Source: JADZEJ01 sp964426815
Lineage (GTDB): Bacteria; Patescibacteriota; Patescibacteriia; 2-12-FULL-60-25
NCBI GenBank assembly: GCA_964426815.1
Contig: CAYRRZ010000003.1
Location: 1 to 64,000 of the forward strand
DNA length: 64,000 bases
Direction: 5' to 3'
Numbering within the stretch: position 1 is the stretch's first letter; every line of letters starts with the position of its first letter. Both the position numbers and the translations under genes were made by a program. The notes under the pieces were generated by a model. It ran no database searches. It worked only from the letters and a program-made list of their open reading frames with translations, and had not been told where the DNA came from. Shown here piece after piece: positions 16,686 to 25,973 of the stretch.

Positions 16686-18059
16686 TTATGCACGTTTTGG
16701 TAATTCGCAACGACGATCACGCGGATCGAAAATACTTGGTGCGAGTTCTTTTCCAGATAAGATTTCTGCAATCCGCTTTCCACCGTAAATGGAAGGCAAG
16801 ATTCCAATTCCATTGCATCCAAGATTATACAAAATATGCGGATTGCACGGTTCAACACCGATTAAGCGAATTCGATTCAGCGTATATCCCATCAATCCAT
16901 GCCAGATAAATGCTGGTGATGGCAATTGATCCGCTTGCTGTAATGTCTTACTAAAATCTTCCAACTCCTTACTTTTTTCTTCAGGTACGCTGGCTTGTGC
17001 TTGATATTGCTTTACCTCGGGCAAATCATCGACCGGCCCACCAATACAAACAATACTATGTCTGGTTCCTGAAGCATGCTCGTATGGACGACGGGTGACA
17101 TAATAATAATCTTCATCCGGAGCATAGGTTTTTGGCAAATAACTAATAGCTGTCGGTCTTTCGCCGATGCCCGTTAAATAGCCAGACATATATCCGATCA
17201 CTCCATTGATATTGGCATGAAACTTTGGATCAATATCCGTCCCTGCTTCATTTTTCAAACTAAAATGTTCAAAACCATTCGTGCATAACACAATTTTATC
17301 GGCATTCACTTTGTAGCGTGCACCTTTTGCCGTTACTTTGTGTAAACCAACCGACACCTCATGAATCGGCGAATGTTCAACCACACGAAAGCGCTCCGGA
17401 TACTGCGCGAGCATACATCCAATCAGCTCTTCGCAAAACAGCGCACTATTCAAACACCCTTTTGGTGAAGCGCCCACGGCGAGATATTGTTCATCTTTGG
17501 TTTCGAGCAATTGCTGAATGTCTTTTTTTGAAATAATCGTGACACATGAACGATATTCGCTCGGAAGACGATCGCGCAGGGTTTGATCATCGGCAACAAA
17601 CAAATCTTCAAAAGCAATCCCCGCTTTTCGTTTGAGTCGGACATCCTCGCAAAAAGAAATGAGCGATTCAAAATTACTGATACCAACATATCCCGTCACT
17701 CGTGTCAGTGGGGTCTTGAGGCCAAGATCTTGAATGATTCCTTCAAGCAAAAGCCAGGAGTCATCGATAGATTTTTGAGCTTCGGCAGCTTTTTCCAATC
17801 CGAATTCTTGAACGATGCTCTGGAATGGGCGTTCAAAATAACTGACAACCTGACCGGCATTATGCCCCGTTGCTCCATGGGCAATTTTATTCGCTTCAAT
17901 TAAAATAAACCGCTTATCCGTATCACGTAAACCATAATAAGCCGTGGCAATGCCAGCGATGCCGCCACCAAGAATAATGCAATCGGTCTGCGCATCAGAC
18001 TCGAGCGATAATTCTGGGCGAATGCGTTTTAACTGTGCGAGCCAAGGCGAGTGGTTCAT
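16686..18059 (-). CDS. FAD-dependent oxidoreductase (DAO family)
   Basis: This is a glycine/D-amino-acid oxidase-type flavoprotein of 457 residues. The N-terminal dinucleotide site reads CIILGGGIAGIATAYYGL, followed by the acidic strand-2 end LIEANKIAHGATGHNAGQV, which in this family contacts FAD. The C-terminal part carries NLGCNGIGILPSIYGGKRIAE, the second FAD-contact motif. The amine substrate is unknown. It overlaps dnaX by 4 nt (ATGA), so its translation is coupled to a replication gene. Confidence 0.88.
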   Translation of the reverse strand: MNHSPWLAQLKRIRPELSLESDAQTDCIILGGGIAGIATAYYGLRDTDKRFILIEANKIAHGATGHNAGQVVSYFERPFQSIVQEFGLEKAAEAQKSIDDSWLLLEGIIQDLGLKTPLTRVTGYVGISNFESLISFCEDVRLKRKAGIAFEDLFVADDQTLRDRLPSEYRSCVTIISKKDIQQLLETKDEQYLAVGASPKGCLNSALFCEELIGCMLAQYPERFRVVEHSPIHEVSVGLHKVTAKGARYKVNADKIVLCTNGFEHFSLKNEAGTDIDPKFHANINGVIGYMSGYLTGIGERPTAISYLPKTYAPDEDYYYVTRRPYEHASGTRHSIVCIGGPVDDLPEVKQYQAQASVPEEKSKELEDFSKTLQQADQLPSPAFIWHGLMGYTLNRIRLIGVEPCNPHILYNLGCNGIGILPSIYGGKRIAEILSGKELAPSIFDPRDRRCELPKRA

Positions 18060-19750
18060 GTGGTACCTCCTTCCTCCATTACTTGTCCGCCAAAGGCACG
18101 CAATAAGGTGTTCACCGTATCTTCTTCGCGAGCCTGCTTCCCTTCTTCATCCTGCAAAGCAACGATGCCATCAATACGTATACTTGGATAATCTAAGGTT
18201 GTTCGCAAACAATCTTCAACCAATTGCTTTGATTTGATAGTTCCAATAATTTTTTCGCGATGATACGGATATTGAAATTGAATAAACAAGACATTTCCTT
18301 CCATGCGCGAAGGGCGAGAAATGCGCAAAATAAAGGTTAAAGAAGGACTTTTTTCATCCATGGCTTTCAAAAATGTCTGCCATTTTGCCTGGATGAAACC
18401 AATGGAAATAGGAGCGACTTCGGTTTCTACGGGAGGCTCTGCTTGCACTGTCTCAACTGCTTTTGTGGTCGTGACGTGAGCGTTTGCCGAGGAGGGCGGT
18501 ACTACTGCATTCGAGGCAGAGGCAACCGGAACGGCTGGCGAGCTTGGCCTACTTGGTGTTGCATCAGCCAAACGAATAGTTGGGGCTGGACTTGGTTTTG
18601 GCGCTGGAGCTACGGGCGCATGCGGAACCACCGGATTGGTTGATCCAGACGTTCTTTGACTTGGAAGTAAGCCGAGTGCGATGGCACTTGCGGCTAATTC
18701 CATACAAAAACGCTCATCCGCACCTTGCTTAGCATCACGACGACGTTCCATGAAGAGCAAGGCCATGTCCGCCAATTCTGCGGCTTCATAGGTCGTTACC
18801 AGTGCGGCTAAGGCCCGATCCGCTTCATCTCCATTAGCGAGCTTTTGGCGATGACTCACCGAATCTGAAGCAAGCAATAATTGGCGAATCGCAACAATCA
18901 CATCATCAAATAAAGGCATGAGCGGTATCCCCTGCTCTTCTAATTCCGCAATCGTTTGAAGTGCTTCACCAAGTTGGCGTTTGGCGCATACCTGCAAAAC
19001 CTTGGCTGCCATTGGTAAACGCGAAACCGGAAGCACCAGATCAGCCACGGCTTCGGTCACCTTTTTCTCGCCTAAAGCAAGCAATTGTCCAAGTAAACTT
19101 TCTGCATCACGAACACAACCATCTGATTTTGAAACAATACGCTTAATAACAGCTGGTTCAATCTCGATTTTTTCACATTCAGCCAAGTGCTGCACCCGTT
19201 CGCCCAGAGGACCATCGGGAATGCGCTTAAAATCAAAACGCTGACAACGACTCTGAATGGTTGCCGGAACTTTGTGAATTTCGGTGGTAATTAAAATAAA
19301 CACCGCATACGCTGGTGGCTCTTCCAAGGTTTTTAGGAGCGCATTCCATGCAGCCGTGGTGATCATGTGCGCTTCGTCTAAAATATAGACTTTGCGTTTG
19401 GTGCCGCTTGGGGCAAAGCGAACATGTTCGATAATATTTTCACGAACCGTATCAACGCCATTATTTGAGGCGGCGTCCATTTCGATAATACCCAAATTCG
19501 AACTTGTATCAGCTGAAAGACAGGATGAGCAAGCATTACACGGCTCGCCTTTGTCTGGGCGTTCACAGTTTAAAGCTTTAGCAAAAATACGCGCCGAGGT
19601 GGTTTTTCCAACCCCACGCGGACCACCAAATAAATAGGCATGACCGATATGATCGGTCTCAATTTCTAAACGAAGCGTTTGTTTCACGCCCTCCTGATCA
19701 GTAATGTCGGCAAAAGTTTTTGGGCGATACGTTCGGCTGAGATTTGCCAT
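18056..19750 (-). CDS. dnaX: DNA polymerase III subunit gamma/tau
   Basis: This is the clamp-loader ATPase and polymerase organiser. It is 564 residues: AAA+ domain with Walker A GGPRGVGKTTSARIFAKALN, a four-cysteine zinc knuckle (C-x8-C-x2-C-x2-C), Walker B DEAHMIT and sensor SRCQRFDF, then a Pro/Ala/Val-rich linker (about residues 360-440) and a C-terminal domain. The linker length fits a tau-type product. It is followed by the FAD oxidoreductase gene (overlap) and preceded by the 195-residue conserved unknown (2 nt). Confidence 0.96.
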   Translation of the reverse strand: MANLSRTYRPKTFADITDQEGVKQTLRLEIETDHIGHAYLFGGPRGVGKTTSARIFAKALNCERPDKGEPCNACSSCLSADTSSNLGIIEMDAASNNGVDTVRENIIEHVRFAPSGTKRKVYILDEAHMITTAAWNALLKTLEEPPAYAVFILITTEIHKVPATIQSRCQRFDFKRIPDGPLGERVQHLAECEKIEIEPAVIKRIVSKSDGCVRDAESLLGQLLALGEKKVTEAVADLVLPVSRLPMAAKVLQVCAKRQLGEALQTIAELEEQGIPLMPLFDDVIVAIRQLLLASDSVSHRQKLANGDEADRALAALVTTYEAAELADMALLFMERRRDAKQGADERFCMELAASAIALGLLPSQRTSGSTNPVVPHAPVAPAPKPSPAPTIRLADATPSRPSSPAVPVASASNAVVPPSSANAHVTTTKAVETVQAEPPVETEVAPISIGFIQAKWQTFLKAMDEKSPSLTFILRISRPSRMEGNVLFIQFQYPYHREKIIGTIKSKQLVEDCLRTTLDYPSIRIDGIVALQDEEGKQAREEDTVNTLLRAFGGQVMEEGGTT

Positions 19751-19752
19751 GT

Positions 19753-20340
19753 TTACGTGCGTTTAATGACATTTTCCACCGCTGCCCATTTGCTTGGGGC
19801 GGATTTTGGAATAAGAATGACCGCTTCGTCTCCGGTATCACCGCGATGATAGGAAACCGCTGCCGTTAAGACATGGTACTTTTTATTGTTGGCGATGATG
19901 CGTAAATCATTGGTCATTTCATCGCGCACAATGGTTCCCATGGCTCTTTGACGTTCGATTGGACCGATTTGTTTGAACAAGAAGGTCCCATTTGGCTGAA
20001 TTGTCAGTTTCAAGATATCGCCTTCGACCAATTTTGACTTTGAGGCATAGTTTGGCGGAACCACATATTGATTTCCATCTGAGCCAACCATGTGCTCGCC
20101 ATCAAATACACCTTCAACAATTTTGCCTTCATTTGGACCAAAGGTGTCTTGATCAGGGCGATTAGCGATACGGTTGACGAGCTCTTCCATCGAGCCTTCG
20201 CTCTCGGATGCGCTTGAAAGAAGCCGTTCCAAATTGGACAGATCTTCGCGTAAATTACTAATCATTTTGCGTGCGAGAGCAAATTTGGTCTCCATCGCAT
20301 TCAATGACACGTGGTCATGTTGTGGTTCGGAATTGGTCAT
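19753..20340 (-). CDS. Conserved protein with N-terminal coiled coil, unknown function
   Basis: I do not recognise a named family. It is 195 residues: a predicted coiled coil at about residues 15-55 (ETKFALARKMISNLREDLSN), then a globular part with alternating hydrophobic strands (GKIVEGVFDGEHMVGSDGNQ, KLVEGDILKLTIQPNG), resembling an OB-like or small beta-barrel fold. It lies between the VirD4-like gene (39 nt) and dnaX (2 nt) and is probably co-transcribed with both. A nucleic-acid-related role is a guess from context. Confidence 0.6.
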   Translation of the reverse strand: MTNSEPQHDHVSLNAMETKFALARKMISNLREDLSNLERLLSSASESEGSMEELVNRIANRPDQDTFGPNEGKIVEGVFDGEHMVGSDGNQYVVPPNYASKSKLVEGDILKLTIQPNGTFLFKQIGPIERQRAMGTIVRDEMTNDLRIIANNKKYHVLTAAVSYHRGDTGDEAVILIPKSAPSKWAAVENVIKRT

Positions 20341-20379
20341 TTGGTTTTGGACTTATCCACATCCCCTGTATTTTACTCC

Positions 20380-22962
20380 CTAAAGACTTAAATCGTCCAA
20401 GGGGTCACTCACTTTTGAATTTCGGCGCTCGGCAATCTCGGCTTCGATCAATTCGCGCTTACGACCATATTTATAGCGCGACAATTCTTTGACCATATTG
20501 GCCAATTCTTTTTCTTTGGTGGTTGGACGCGGGGCAAAGTTCAACTTCATCAAGAATGGCTTGGATGCCGTATTGTCGATCAAGACGCGGGTTGCCATGT
20601 GCAAACCAGGAACATTCACCAAATCGTATTGCGAGAAAATCGGCTCGAATTCTTTGGATAAGAACTCGGCATCCTCCGTACCGACACGGAACACACATTT
20701 AGTACCCACATTGCCGAAAATAGCATCGCGAATTTGTGTGTCCTTACTCGCACCAGTCACTAATTGCCCAATATATTGATGCGCAATAATCAAGTTCAAA
20801 GCGTATTTACGCGCTTCAGACAAAATGGCTGAAATCGAATCGGTTAAGAAGTTTTGGAACTCATCGATATAGAGATAGAAGTCTTCACGCTTCGAGGCTT
20901 CTTGGTCACCACGAGCCAAGGCAGCCATCAAGATCTTACCGACGACCACCATACCAATGAGATAGGCATTAATGTCACCAATTTTACCCTTGGACAGCTT
21001 CAGGAGCACGATCTTCTTGCTATCCATGGCTTCGCGCATGTTAAAGGCGCTCTTTTGCTGACCGATAATCGGCCGCATGTAGTCATTGTAGATAAATGGC
21101 GTCAGCTTTGAAGTGATGTATGGCACCATATTGGCCAAGCTTGCTTCACCGCCTGCTTTTTGTGCTTCCTTGGTCCAGAAGTCATACACGTCTTGTGACT
21201 TACACTTGGACAATTTGAAGGCGCGATATTCTTCATCGGCTAATAACTTTGGAATTTCCATCAAGGTCGAACCGGATTCGCGATGCTCCATCAACAGCAA
21301 AATGGCATTGCGCATGTAGAGTTCGAACATTGGGCCACCCGTAGACTTTAGATCATACAATTTGTCGAAAATCTTCAACATTTCATTGATCACGAAAGTC
21401 TTTTGTTCTGGAAAACGCTCATCGAACTCGAGCATGTTCAAGCCGATTGGACGCGAATAGTCAGCCGGATCAAAGAAAATGACATCGTCCGCGCGCTCTT
21501 TTGGCACGAAGGTCAACGCTTCATCACATAAGTCACCATGCGGATCAATCACGCATACGCCACGGCCTGCCAAAATATCTTGGCGAATAAGCGAAGCCTG
21601 ATAGGCAGACTTACCGACACCAGATCCTCCAATGATATACATGTGCCGACGACGATCTTCTGGCTTCATGCGCACGGCATAATTGTGGCCGCGATAGGCC
21701 GCATTGCCAAGCAAAATACCTTCTGAAGGCAAGTTTGAAGGCGGCAATGCCGAACGAACCAAGAGCCAATTGATCTTTGGCGTTTCGGTTGTTGGAAGTG
21801 GAAAATGATAGACCGAAGCGAGTTCTTCGGCATTCATGGTCAATTTGAAACGGCGATCAAAATGACGATAAATAAAATGCCGCACCATTTGACTCTGAAA
21901 AGACGGCGTACTCTTTTGAAAAGAATTACCGTATTCATACACATTGTATTGCCCGAATGAGGTCAAGGCATCATTTAGATAGCGCTTGGCCTTTTCCGGA
22001 TTCGCCGATGAGGCGATGATGCGAATGTTTACATCTAAACCCGCCTTGCTCGCCTTTTCTTCAAGACCTTTCACCATTTCTTCTTCTAATGGCGATAAGC
22101 GATAACCTTCTTCTGGTTTCTTTTCTCCGGTCTTTGCACTAGAGGCCAATTTAGAAACCTCTTTCGTCACCGCCGAGAACATACTGCCACCTTGCACATC
22201 TTTCAATTTCTTCCCTTGCTGCATAGCTTTTGCAATGCGCAAGCCTTCGGTGCGCCAACTCTTGCGTGCGCTCGCAACGATAAATTGAACAGCTACACCG
22301 TCGCTATCTTCAACCTTGGATAAGGCATTCGTGAGTGAATTGAGCGGATCTGATTCTAATTTGCGATAGGTTTTAATTGGAAAAGCAGACTGACGCTTAA
22401 AGGTCACATAGCTCCCAAGAATAATGCCAGTTGGTGAAAAAATATTGTAATCGGCTTCTTCGGTAATTTCGGCATGCGGAAATTGCGCATGAATCTGCTC
22501 TTCAATAAACTGGCGATATTTTTTTGGAACGGCAACGTAAAAATTAATCTTGCCTTGATGGACGACAATTTCAAATGAATAGACATCTTTACGGCCGTAT
22601 AACCAGCGCGCCATCCCCTTTTCGGCTGGAACCGAACCGATGGTGGCAAACACGGTTTCCATGACCGAAATGAGTTCTTGAATTTGTTGGGTTGAGCGTG
22701 AACCTTCAACATCTTCTTTTTTGACGGCTTTTGGAACTTTGACGCTCAGGACCTGTAAATCAAAGGCGACCGAAGCGCGACCGCGACGATTATACATGGC
22801 TCGAATGATATACAAACTCATGATCACCGCCAGAACAAATCCAACCACGCCTACAATTACTAAAAAGATTGGATCGGTTACGATATCCGAAATGGAAAAA
22901 GGCACATCGCTGAAACTTGCTTCAGGAAGTGCATCAAATTGGAAGAGAAAGGCCGGGATCAT
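20380..22962 (-). CDS. VirD4/TraG-like membrane ATPase
   Basis: This is an 860-residue protein with an N-terminal transmembrane helix (about residues 33-53), a middle domain of about 380 residues, and a FtsK/VirD4-type ATPase. Walker A is GGSGVGKS at about residues 443-450, followed by VCVIDPHGDLCDEAL; a Walker B-like DFYLYIDEFQNFL is near residue 700, and EARKYALNLIIAHQY follows. These features fit coupling proteins that pump DNA or protein across a membrane. No relaxase, VirB4 or pilus genes are present, so its machine is not defined here. It overlaps the upstream gene by 4 nt. Confidence 0.85.
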   Translation of the reverse strand: MIPAFLFQFDALPEASFSDVPFSISDIVTDPIFLVIVGVVGFVLAVIMSLYIIRAMYNRRGRASVAFDLQVLSVKVPKAVKKEDVEGSRSTQQIQELISVMETVFATIGSVPAEKGMARWLYGRKDVYSFEIVVHQGKINFYVAVPKKYRQFIEEQIHAQFPHAEITEEADYNIFSPTGIILGSYVTFKRQSAFPIKTYRKLESDPLNSLTNALSKVEDSDGVAVQFIVASARKSWRTEGLRIAKAMQQGKKLKDVQGGSMFSAVTKEVSKLASSAKTGEKKPEEGYRLSPLEEEMVKGLEEKASKAGLDVNIRIIASSANPEKAKRYLNDALTSFGQYNVYEYGNSFQKSTPSFQSQMVRHFIYRHFDRRFKLTMNAEELASVYHFPLPTTETPKINWLLVRSALPPSNLPSEGILLGNAAYRGHNYAVRMKPEDRRRHMYIIGGSGVGKSAYQASLIRQDILAGRGVCVIDPHGDLCDEALTFVPKERADDVIFFDPADYSRPIGLNMLEFDERFPEQKTFVINEMLKIFDKLYDLKSTGGPMFELYMRNAILLLMEHRESGSTLMEIPKLLADEEYRAFKLSKCKSQDVYDFWTKEAQKAGGEASLANMVPYITSKLTPFIYNDYMRPIIGQQKSAFNMREAMDSKKIVLLKLSKGKIGDINAYLIGMVVVGKILMAALARGDQEASKREDFYLYIDEFQNFLTDSISAILSEARKYALNLIIAHQYIGQLVTGASKDTQIRDAIFGNVGTKCVFRVGTEDAEFLSKEFEPIFSQYDLVNVPGLHMATRVLIDNTASKPFLMKLNFAPRPTTKEKELANMVKELSRYKYGRKRELIEAEIAERRNSKVSDPLDDLSL

Positions 22963-23498
22963 GGTTGCTTCAAGAGGTCTTCTTTACGGGCCTCTATCAA
23001 GAGATTGATTTTGTCGACTTTAATTTTGGCTTCTTGCTCAAGAAAAAACTTATTTACTTTTGGAACGGTCAGCAGCCAATCACGGATGAGTTGCAGGGCG
23101 CGTTTTACATTTAGCTGCAGATTGCGCACCATTTTTGAAATTTCGGTTGAGGCTTCTTCGCCTTTTTTCTTAAAGATCGCTTTTCCATTTGGTGGCAAAC
23201 TGGCATAAAAATCTCCCAAACCTTCTTCCAAGACTTTTTCAACTTCGATTGTCACTTCATCTTTTTGACTTTGGACACTTGCGCTGGCTTGAGATGGTGT
23301 TGGGATGGGCGCTTGCTCTTGAATAGGCTCATCAGACTCTTGTTGGGCCTGTTCTTCTTCAAGAAAGTTCTCTTCTTGCGGCATGGCCTCAAAGGCACGC
23401 GCATCAGCTTGAACTGAGCTCTCTTCTTGTACCGGAGGTACAGCTGAAAACGCTTCCGCCTTCGGCATTTCACGTTTTCCATTCAAGGCATCTGGCAT
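22959..23498 (-). CDS. Acidic-linker protein coupled to the VirD4-like ATPase
   Basis: No known family is recognised. The protein is 179 residues: the first 75 are a low-complexity Glu/Gln/Pro/Ala stretch, likely disordered, followed by an amphipathic helical domain (about residues 80-175, GDFYASLPPNGKAIFKKKGEE and LNVKRALQLIRDWLLTVPKV). It lies directly upstream of, and overlaps, the VirD4-like gene (ATGA), so it is probably a cytoplasmic partner or adaptor of that ATPase. A -10 box lies 6 nt before its ATG. Confidence 0.6.
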   Translation of the reverse strand: MPDALNGKREMPKAEAFSAVPPVQEESSVQADARAFEAMPQEENFLEEEQAQQESDEPIQEQAPIPTPSQASASVQSQKDEVTIEVEKVLEEGLGDFYASLPPNGKAIFKKKGEEASTEISKMVRNLQLNVKRALQLIRDWLLTVPKVNKFFLEQEAKIKVDKINLLIEARKEDLLKQP

Positions 23499-23504
23499 AG
23501 GGAT

Positions 23505-23510
23505 ATTGTA
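23505..23510 (-). promoter_or_regulatory. -10 box of the VirD4/dnaX operon, predicted leaderless
   Basis: TACAAT on the minus strand ends 6 nt before the ATG at 23498. The -35 position falls in the preceding terminator and matches poorly. Transcription would begin at the start codon. Confidence 0.45.
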
Positions 23511-23516
23511 CCATAT

Positions 23517-23546
23517 AAAAGACCGCCCCGAATGGGCGGTCTTTTT
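23517..23546 (-). terminator. Terminator of the S74 surface-protein gene
   Basis: AAAAGACCGCCC-cgaat-GGGCGGTCTTTTT is a 12-bp stem placed 3 nt after the stop codon at 23550 on the minus strand, with A/T runs on both sides. Confidence 0.88.
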
Positions 23547-23549
23547 GGT

Positions 23550-25880
23550 TTATTTGAGTTTTTCTTCAAGCTTGTTCAAGCGCTCTTCAAGTGATTGCAC
23601 CTTTGATTTGAGCTCGTCATTTTCAGACTTGAGCTGCTTAATTGAGTTGACCGAGGCCCAGATGATTGGGTCATTGTTGACGGTCAAATAGCCGTCTTCA
23701 CCCATGTGAACCGCTTCAGGCAAAACCTTGAGCAATTCTTGAGCACTGATACCTTGATGTGTAATCGTCGATTCAATCTTTTGTGGATTGTTCTTCTTGT
23801 AGTTGAAGATGATCGGATTGATTTGACTCAAGACTTCAAGGCCCTTGGTATATTCGCCATGAATATCTTTTAAGCGTTCATCAGAAGCGATATTGAAGCT
23901 CGCGGTATTCGCATAGTTGAAGATTTGTCCATTTACCCAGTTTACCTTCAACATGTCGCCAATTTGATTGCTATAGAGGCGGGCCATGGTGCCAGCTGCA
24001 TCCGTATAGGTATACCATGCATTGAACTTGGTAGCAGGCGTTGCACGATCATGGAAGTAGAAACCAGAAACCGTCCCATTTGAGTGAACATCACCGGCAT
24101 TATTAACGTAGAAAATCTGAGAATTGCCTGAAGTCGATCCGTTCACCGCTTCAATTGGATAGCTTCCGTTTGCGATAAAAACTGTTTTATTGGTATTTGC
24201 ATTGGTGAATTCACCACCTGCATCACCAGCAACATTTGAATATCCGTAGATACCAGCGCGATCCTTATACCCAGCGATACCTACGACATTCGGTGCCTGG
24301 AAACGACCAGCGTAATTATTTACACCGGTACCATTGGTAGCAATCTCCAAACCCGTATCATCTGAGTTCAACTGGATACCTGTTGAATTTAGACCGATCG
24401 TGTTAATCACCATACCTCGAGCCGCGCTATCAATCTGGATACCATCACCCTTGTTTGGCATGTGAATATGCATACCACGTTGAGCTCCAGCACTTGCCGG
24501 AACTGTGACATCAACACCGACACCGGTACCATTGACTAACATACCGTAGGTTGTACCCGTGAATGTGGCACCGGCATAGGTCGCATTACCGCTAATACCG
24601 TAGGTAGAACCAGTGAAAAAGCCACCGTAACTTGTTCCATTTCCTTGGACACCGTTTACTGTCCCGTTTCCATAGACACCCGTTCCAGCACCTCCATCGC
24701 CATAGACACCGTAGCGATTTGTCGCCGTCACGCCAACGACAGATCCGTGTAAACCATATGCATTCGTTGCACTACCGCCGCCGCCAGTTACTTGCCCGCG
24801 AACACCATAGGCATTCGTCGCAGTTCCTGCGGCACCAGACAAATTTGTAATACCGTACACACCCATTTGAGGAGTTGTACGAGCATTATTCACAAAATTA
24901 ACACCGAGTACACCAGCGGTTTCAATCAATGATTTACCCTGTGCATACCCTTGTACCCCGTACAAATAATTCGGACTCTTGGTTGGAGATAGATTCAAAG
25001 CTTCACCGTAAACACCGAGCGCTCGATTAATTGTATTGAAATCAGTCGTCGCATTAAATTGCCCACGCACACCACTAACCTCTTGATTGATTCTGCCATT
25101 ATTATTCACGCTCGCGAAAAAGTTACCGCCATACGCATAATCATTTGAAGCACCTGTATTTGCATTGTTCCCAATAACAGCCGCAGATTGTGCAAGTGTG
25201 GTTGCCGCGCCTGATTGATTAATCATCGACTTCACACCATTCATAACTGAAGCTGGATTTGCCGAATTTGGTGGAGCGACGATTGAATAAACGCCATTCA
25301 TTTCGGAGAATGTTGTATTCAAAGCTGGACTAGCTGAAACAGCAAATGTGGATGTGTTCCCCACGCTTCCAGCATAGGTCTTATTCACGGCTAAAGAACC
25401 AGACATCGTGTCCCCTGTTTTTAAAACAAAACCTGCGCCGCCTGCCGAACCCCAATCTGAAATACAGTCTGAGACGCCACCTGGATTAAAACAGAATTCA
25501 GTAGCTTGGACGCGACCGCGTTGACCAGGAGAGGCGCCAAAATCAGTCAGCTGAAGATCACCGTTAATGTAGTTAGTAAACGGTTTTTGCGTACCTCCTC
25601 CCCAATTACCCATTTGAATATTTGTTGAACCAGCACCATCAATTCTCATGGCGTGACCGGTTGTAAGATAAAGGTCACCACCTAAGTAACCATTCCCTGA
25701 TATATTCCAATCAGCTGATTGCTGTAGAGATGTACCCTTTGTATTCCATATTACACCTGGAGCATTTCCAGACGGTGGCTGCTGTGAAGGACCCTGAAAG
25801 GTTGCAGCAAGTGTTAATGTTGGGGATCCAAAAAACAATGTCGCGATAGCAATGAAACGTAAATGTGCGCGCTTAATCAT
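23550..25880 (-). CDS. Secreted fibre-like protein with C-terminal S74 self-cleaving chaperone domain
   Basis: This 776-residue exported protein has an N-terminal signal peptide (FIAIATLFFGSPTLTLAA). The body is a long Gly/Asn/Thr/Val-rich repeat region in which GVYG- and GVxG-type turns recur (about residues 250-540), as in trimeric beta-helical fibres. The C-terminus is an intramolecular chaperone (peptidase S74, endosialidase type): ASDERLKDI with the catalytic Ser666 and Lys671 dyad, then a coiled coil (ELKSKVQSLEERLNKLEEKL). Known S74 proteins trimerise and release this domain by autocleavage. No phage genes surround it, so a cell-surface adhesin is favoured. Confidence 0.85.
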   Translation of the reverse strand: MIKRAHLRFIAIATLFFGSPTLTLAATFQGPSQQPPSGNAPGVIWNTKGTSLQQSADWNISGNGYLGGDLYLTTGHAMRIDGAGSTNIQMGNWGGGTQKPFTNYINGDLQLTDFGASPGQRGRVQATEFCFNPGGVSDCISDWGSAGGAGFVLKTGDTMSGSLAVNKTYAGSVGNTSTFAVSASPALNTTFSEMNGVYSIVAPPNSANPASVMNGVKSMINQSGAATTLAQSAAVIGNNANTGASNDYAYGGNFFASVNNNGRINQEVSGVRGQFNATTDFNTINRALGVYGEALNLSPTKSPNYLYGVQGYAQGKSLIETAGVLGVNFVNNARTTPQMGVYGITNLSGAAGTATNAYGVRGQVTGGGGSATNAYGLHGSVVGVTATNRYGVYGDGGAGTGVYGNGTVNGVQGNGTSYGGFFTGSTYGISGNATYAGATFTGTTYGMLVNGTGVGVDVTVPASAGAQRGMHIHMPNKGDGIQIDSAARGMVINTIGLNSTGIQLNSDDTGLEIATNGTGVNNYAGRFQAPNVVGIAGYKDRAGIYGYSNVAGDAGGEFTNANTNKTVFIANGSYPIEAVNGSTSGNSQIFYVNNAGDVHSNGTVSGFYFHDRATPATKFNAWYTYTDAAGTMARLYSNQIGDMLKVNWVNGQIFNYANTASFNIASDERLKDIHGEYTKGLEVLSQINPIIFNYKKNNPQKIESTITHQGISAQELLKVLPEAVHMGEDGYLTVNNDPIIWASVNSIKQLKSENDELKSKVQSLEERLNKLEEKLK

Positions 25881-25930
25881 ATTGATACAAGTATATCACA
25901 TGCTGTTTCAAAAAATTACCAAAACAAAAA

Positions 25931-25963
25931 TAGCCTGCGAACTCTTTCGAAATTCGCAGGCTA
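25931..25963 (-). terminator. Terminator of the Gly/Ser-rich lipoprotein gene
   Basis: TAGCCTGCGAA/TTCGCAGGCTA is an 11-bp perfect stem followed on the minus strand by TTTTTG, 10 nt after the stop codon at 25974. Confidence 0.9.
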
Positions 25964-25973
25964 GACCCGTAGG

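Noticed and set aside
18344..18356. Programmed frameshift site (six A then G) in dnaX
   Set aside because: The A-run is present near codon 465, but the codon phase (GAA AAA AGT) is wrong for the A-AAA-AAG slip and no supporting stem was seen.
20380..22962. Complete type IV secretion or conjugation system
   Set aside because: Only the VirD4-like ATPase is present; no relaxase, VirB4, VirB6 or pilin genes are in the window.
23550..25880. Prophage tail-spike region
   Set aside because: The protein has a signal peptide and its own terminator, and no capsid, terminase or tail genes are nearby.
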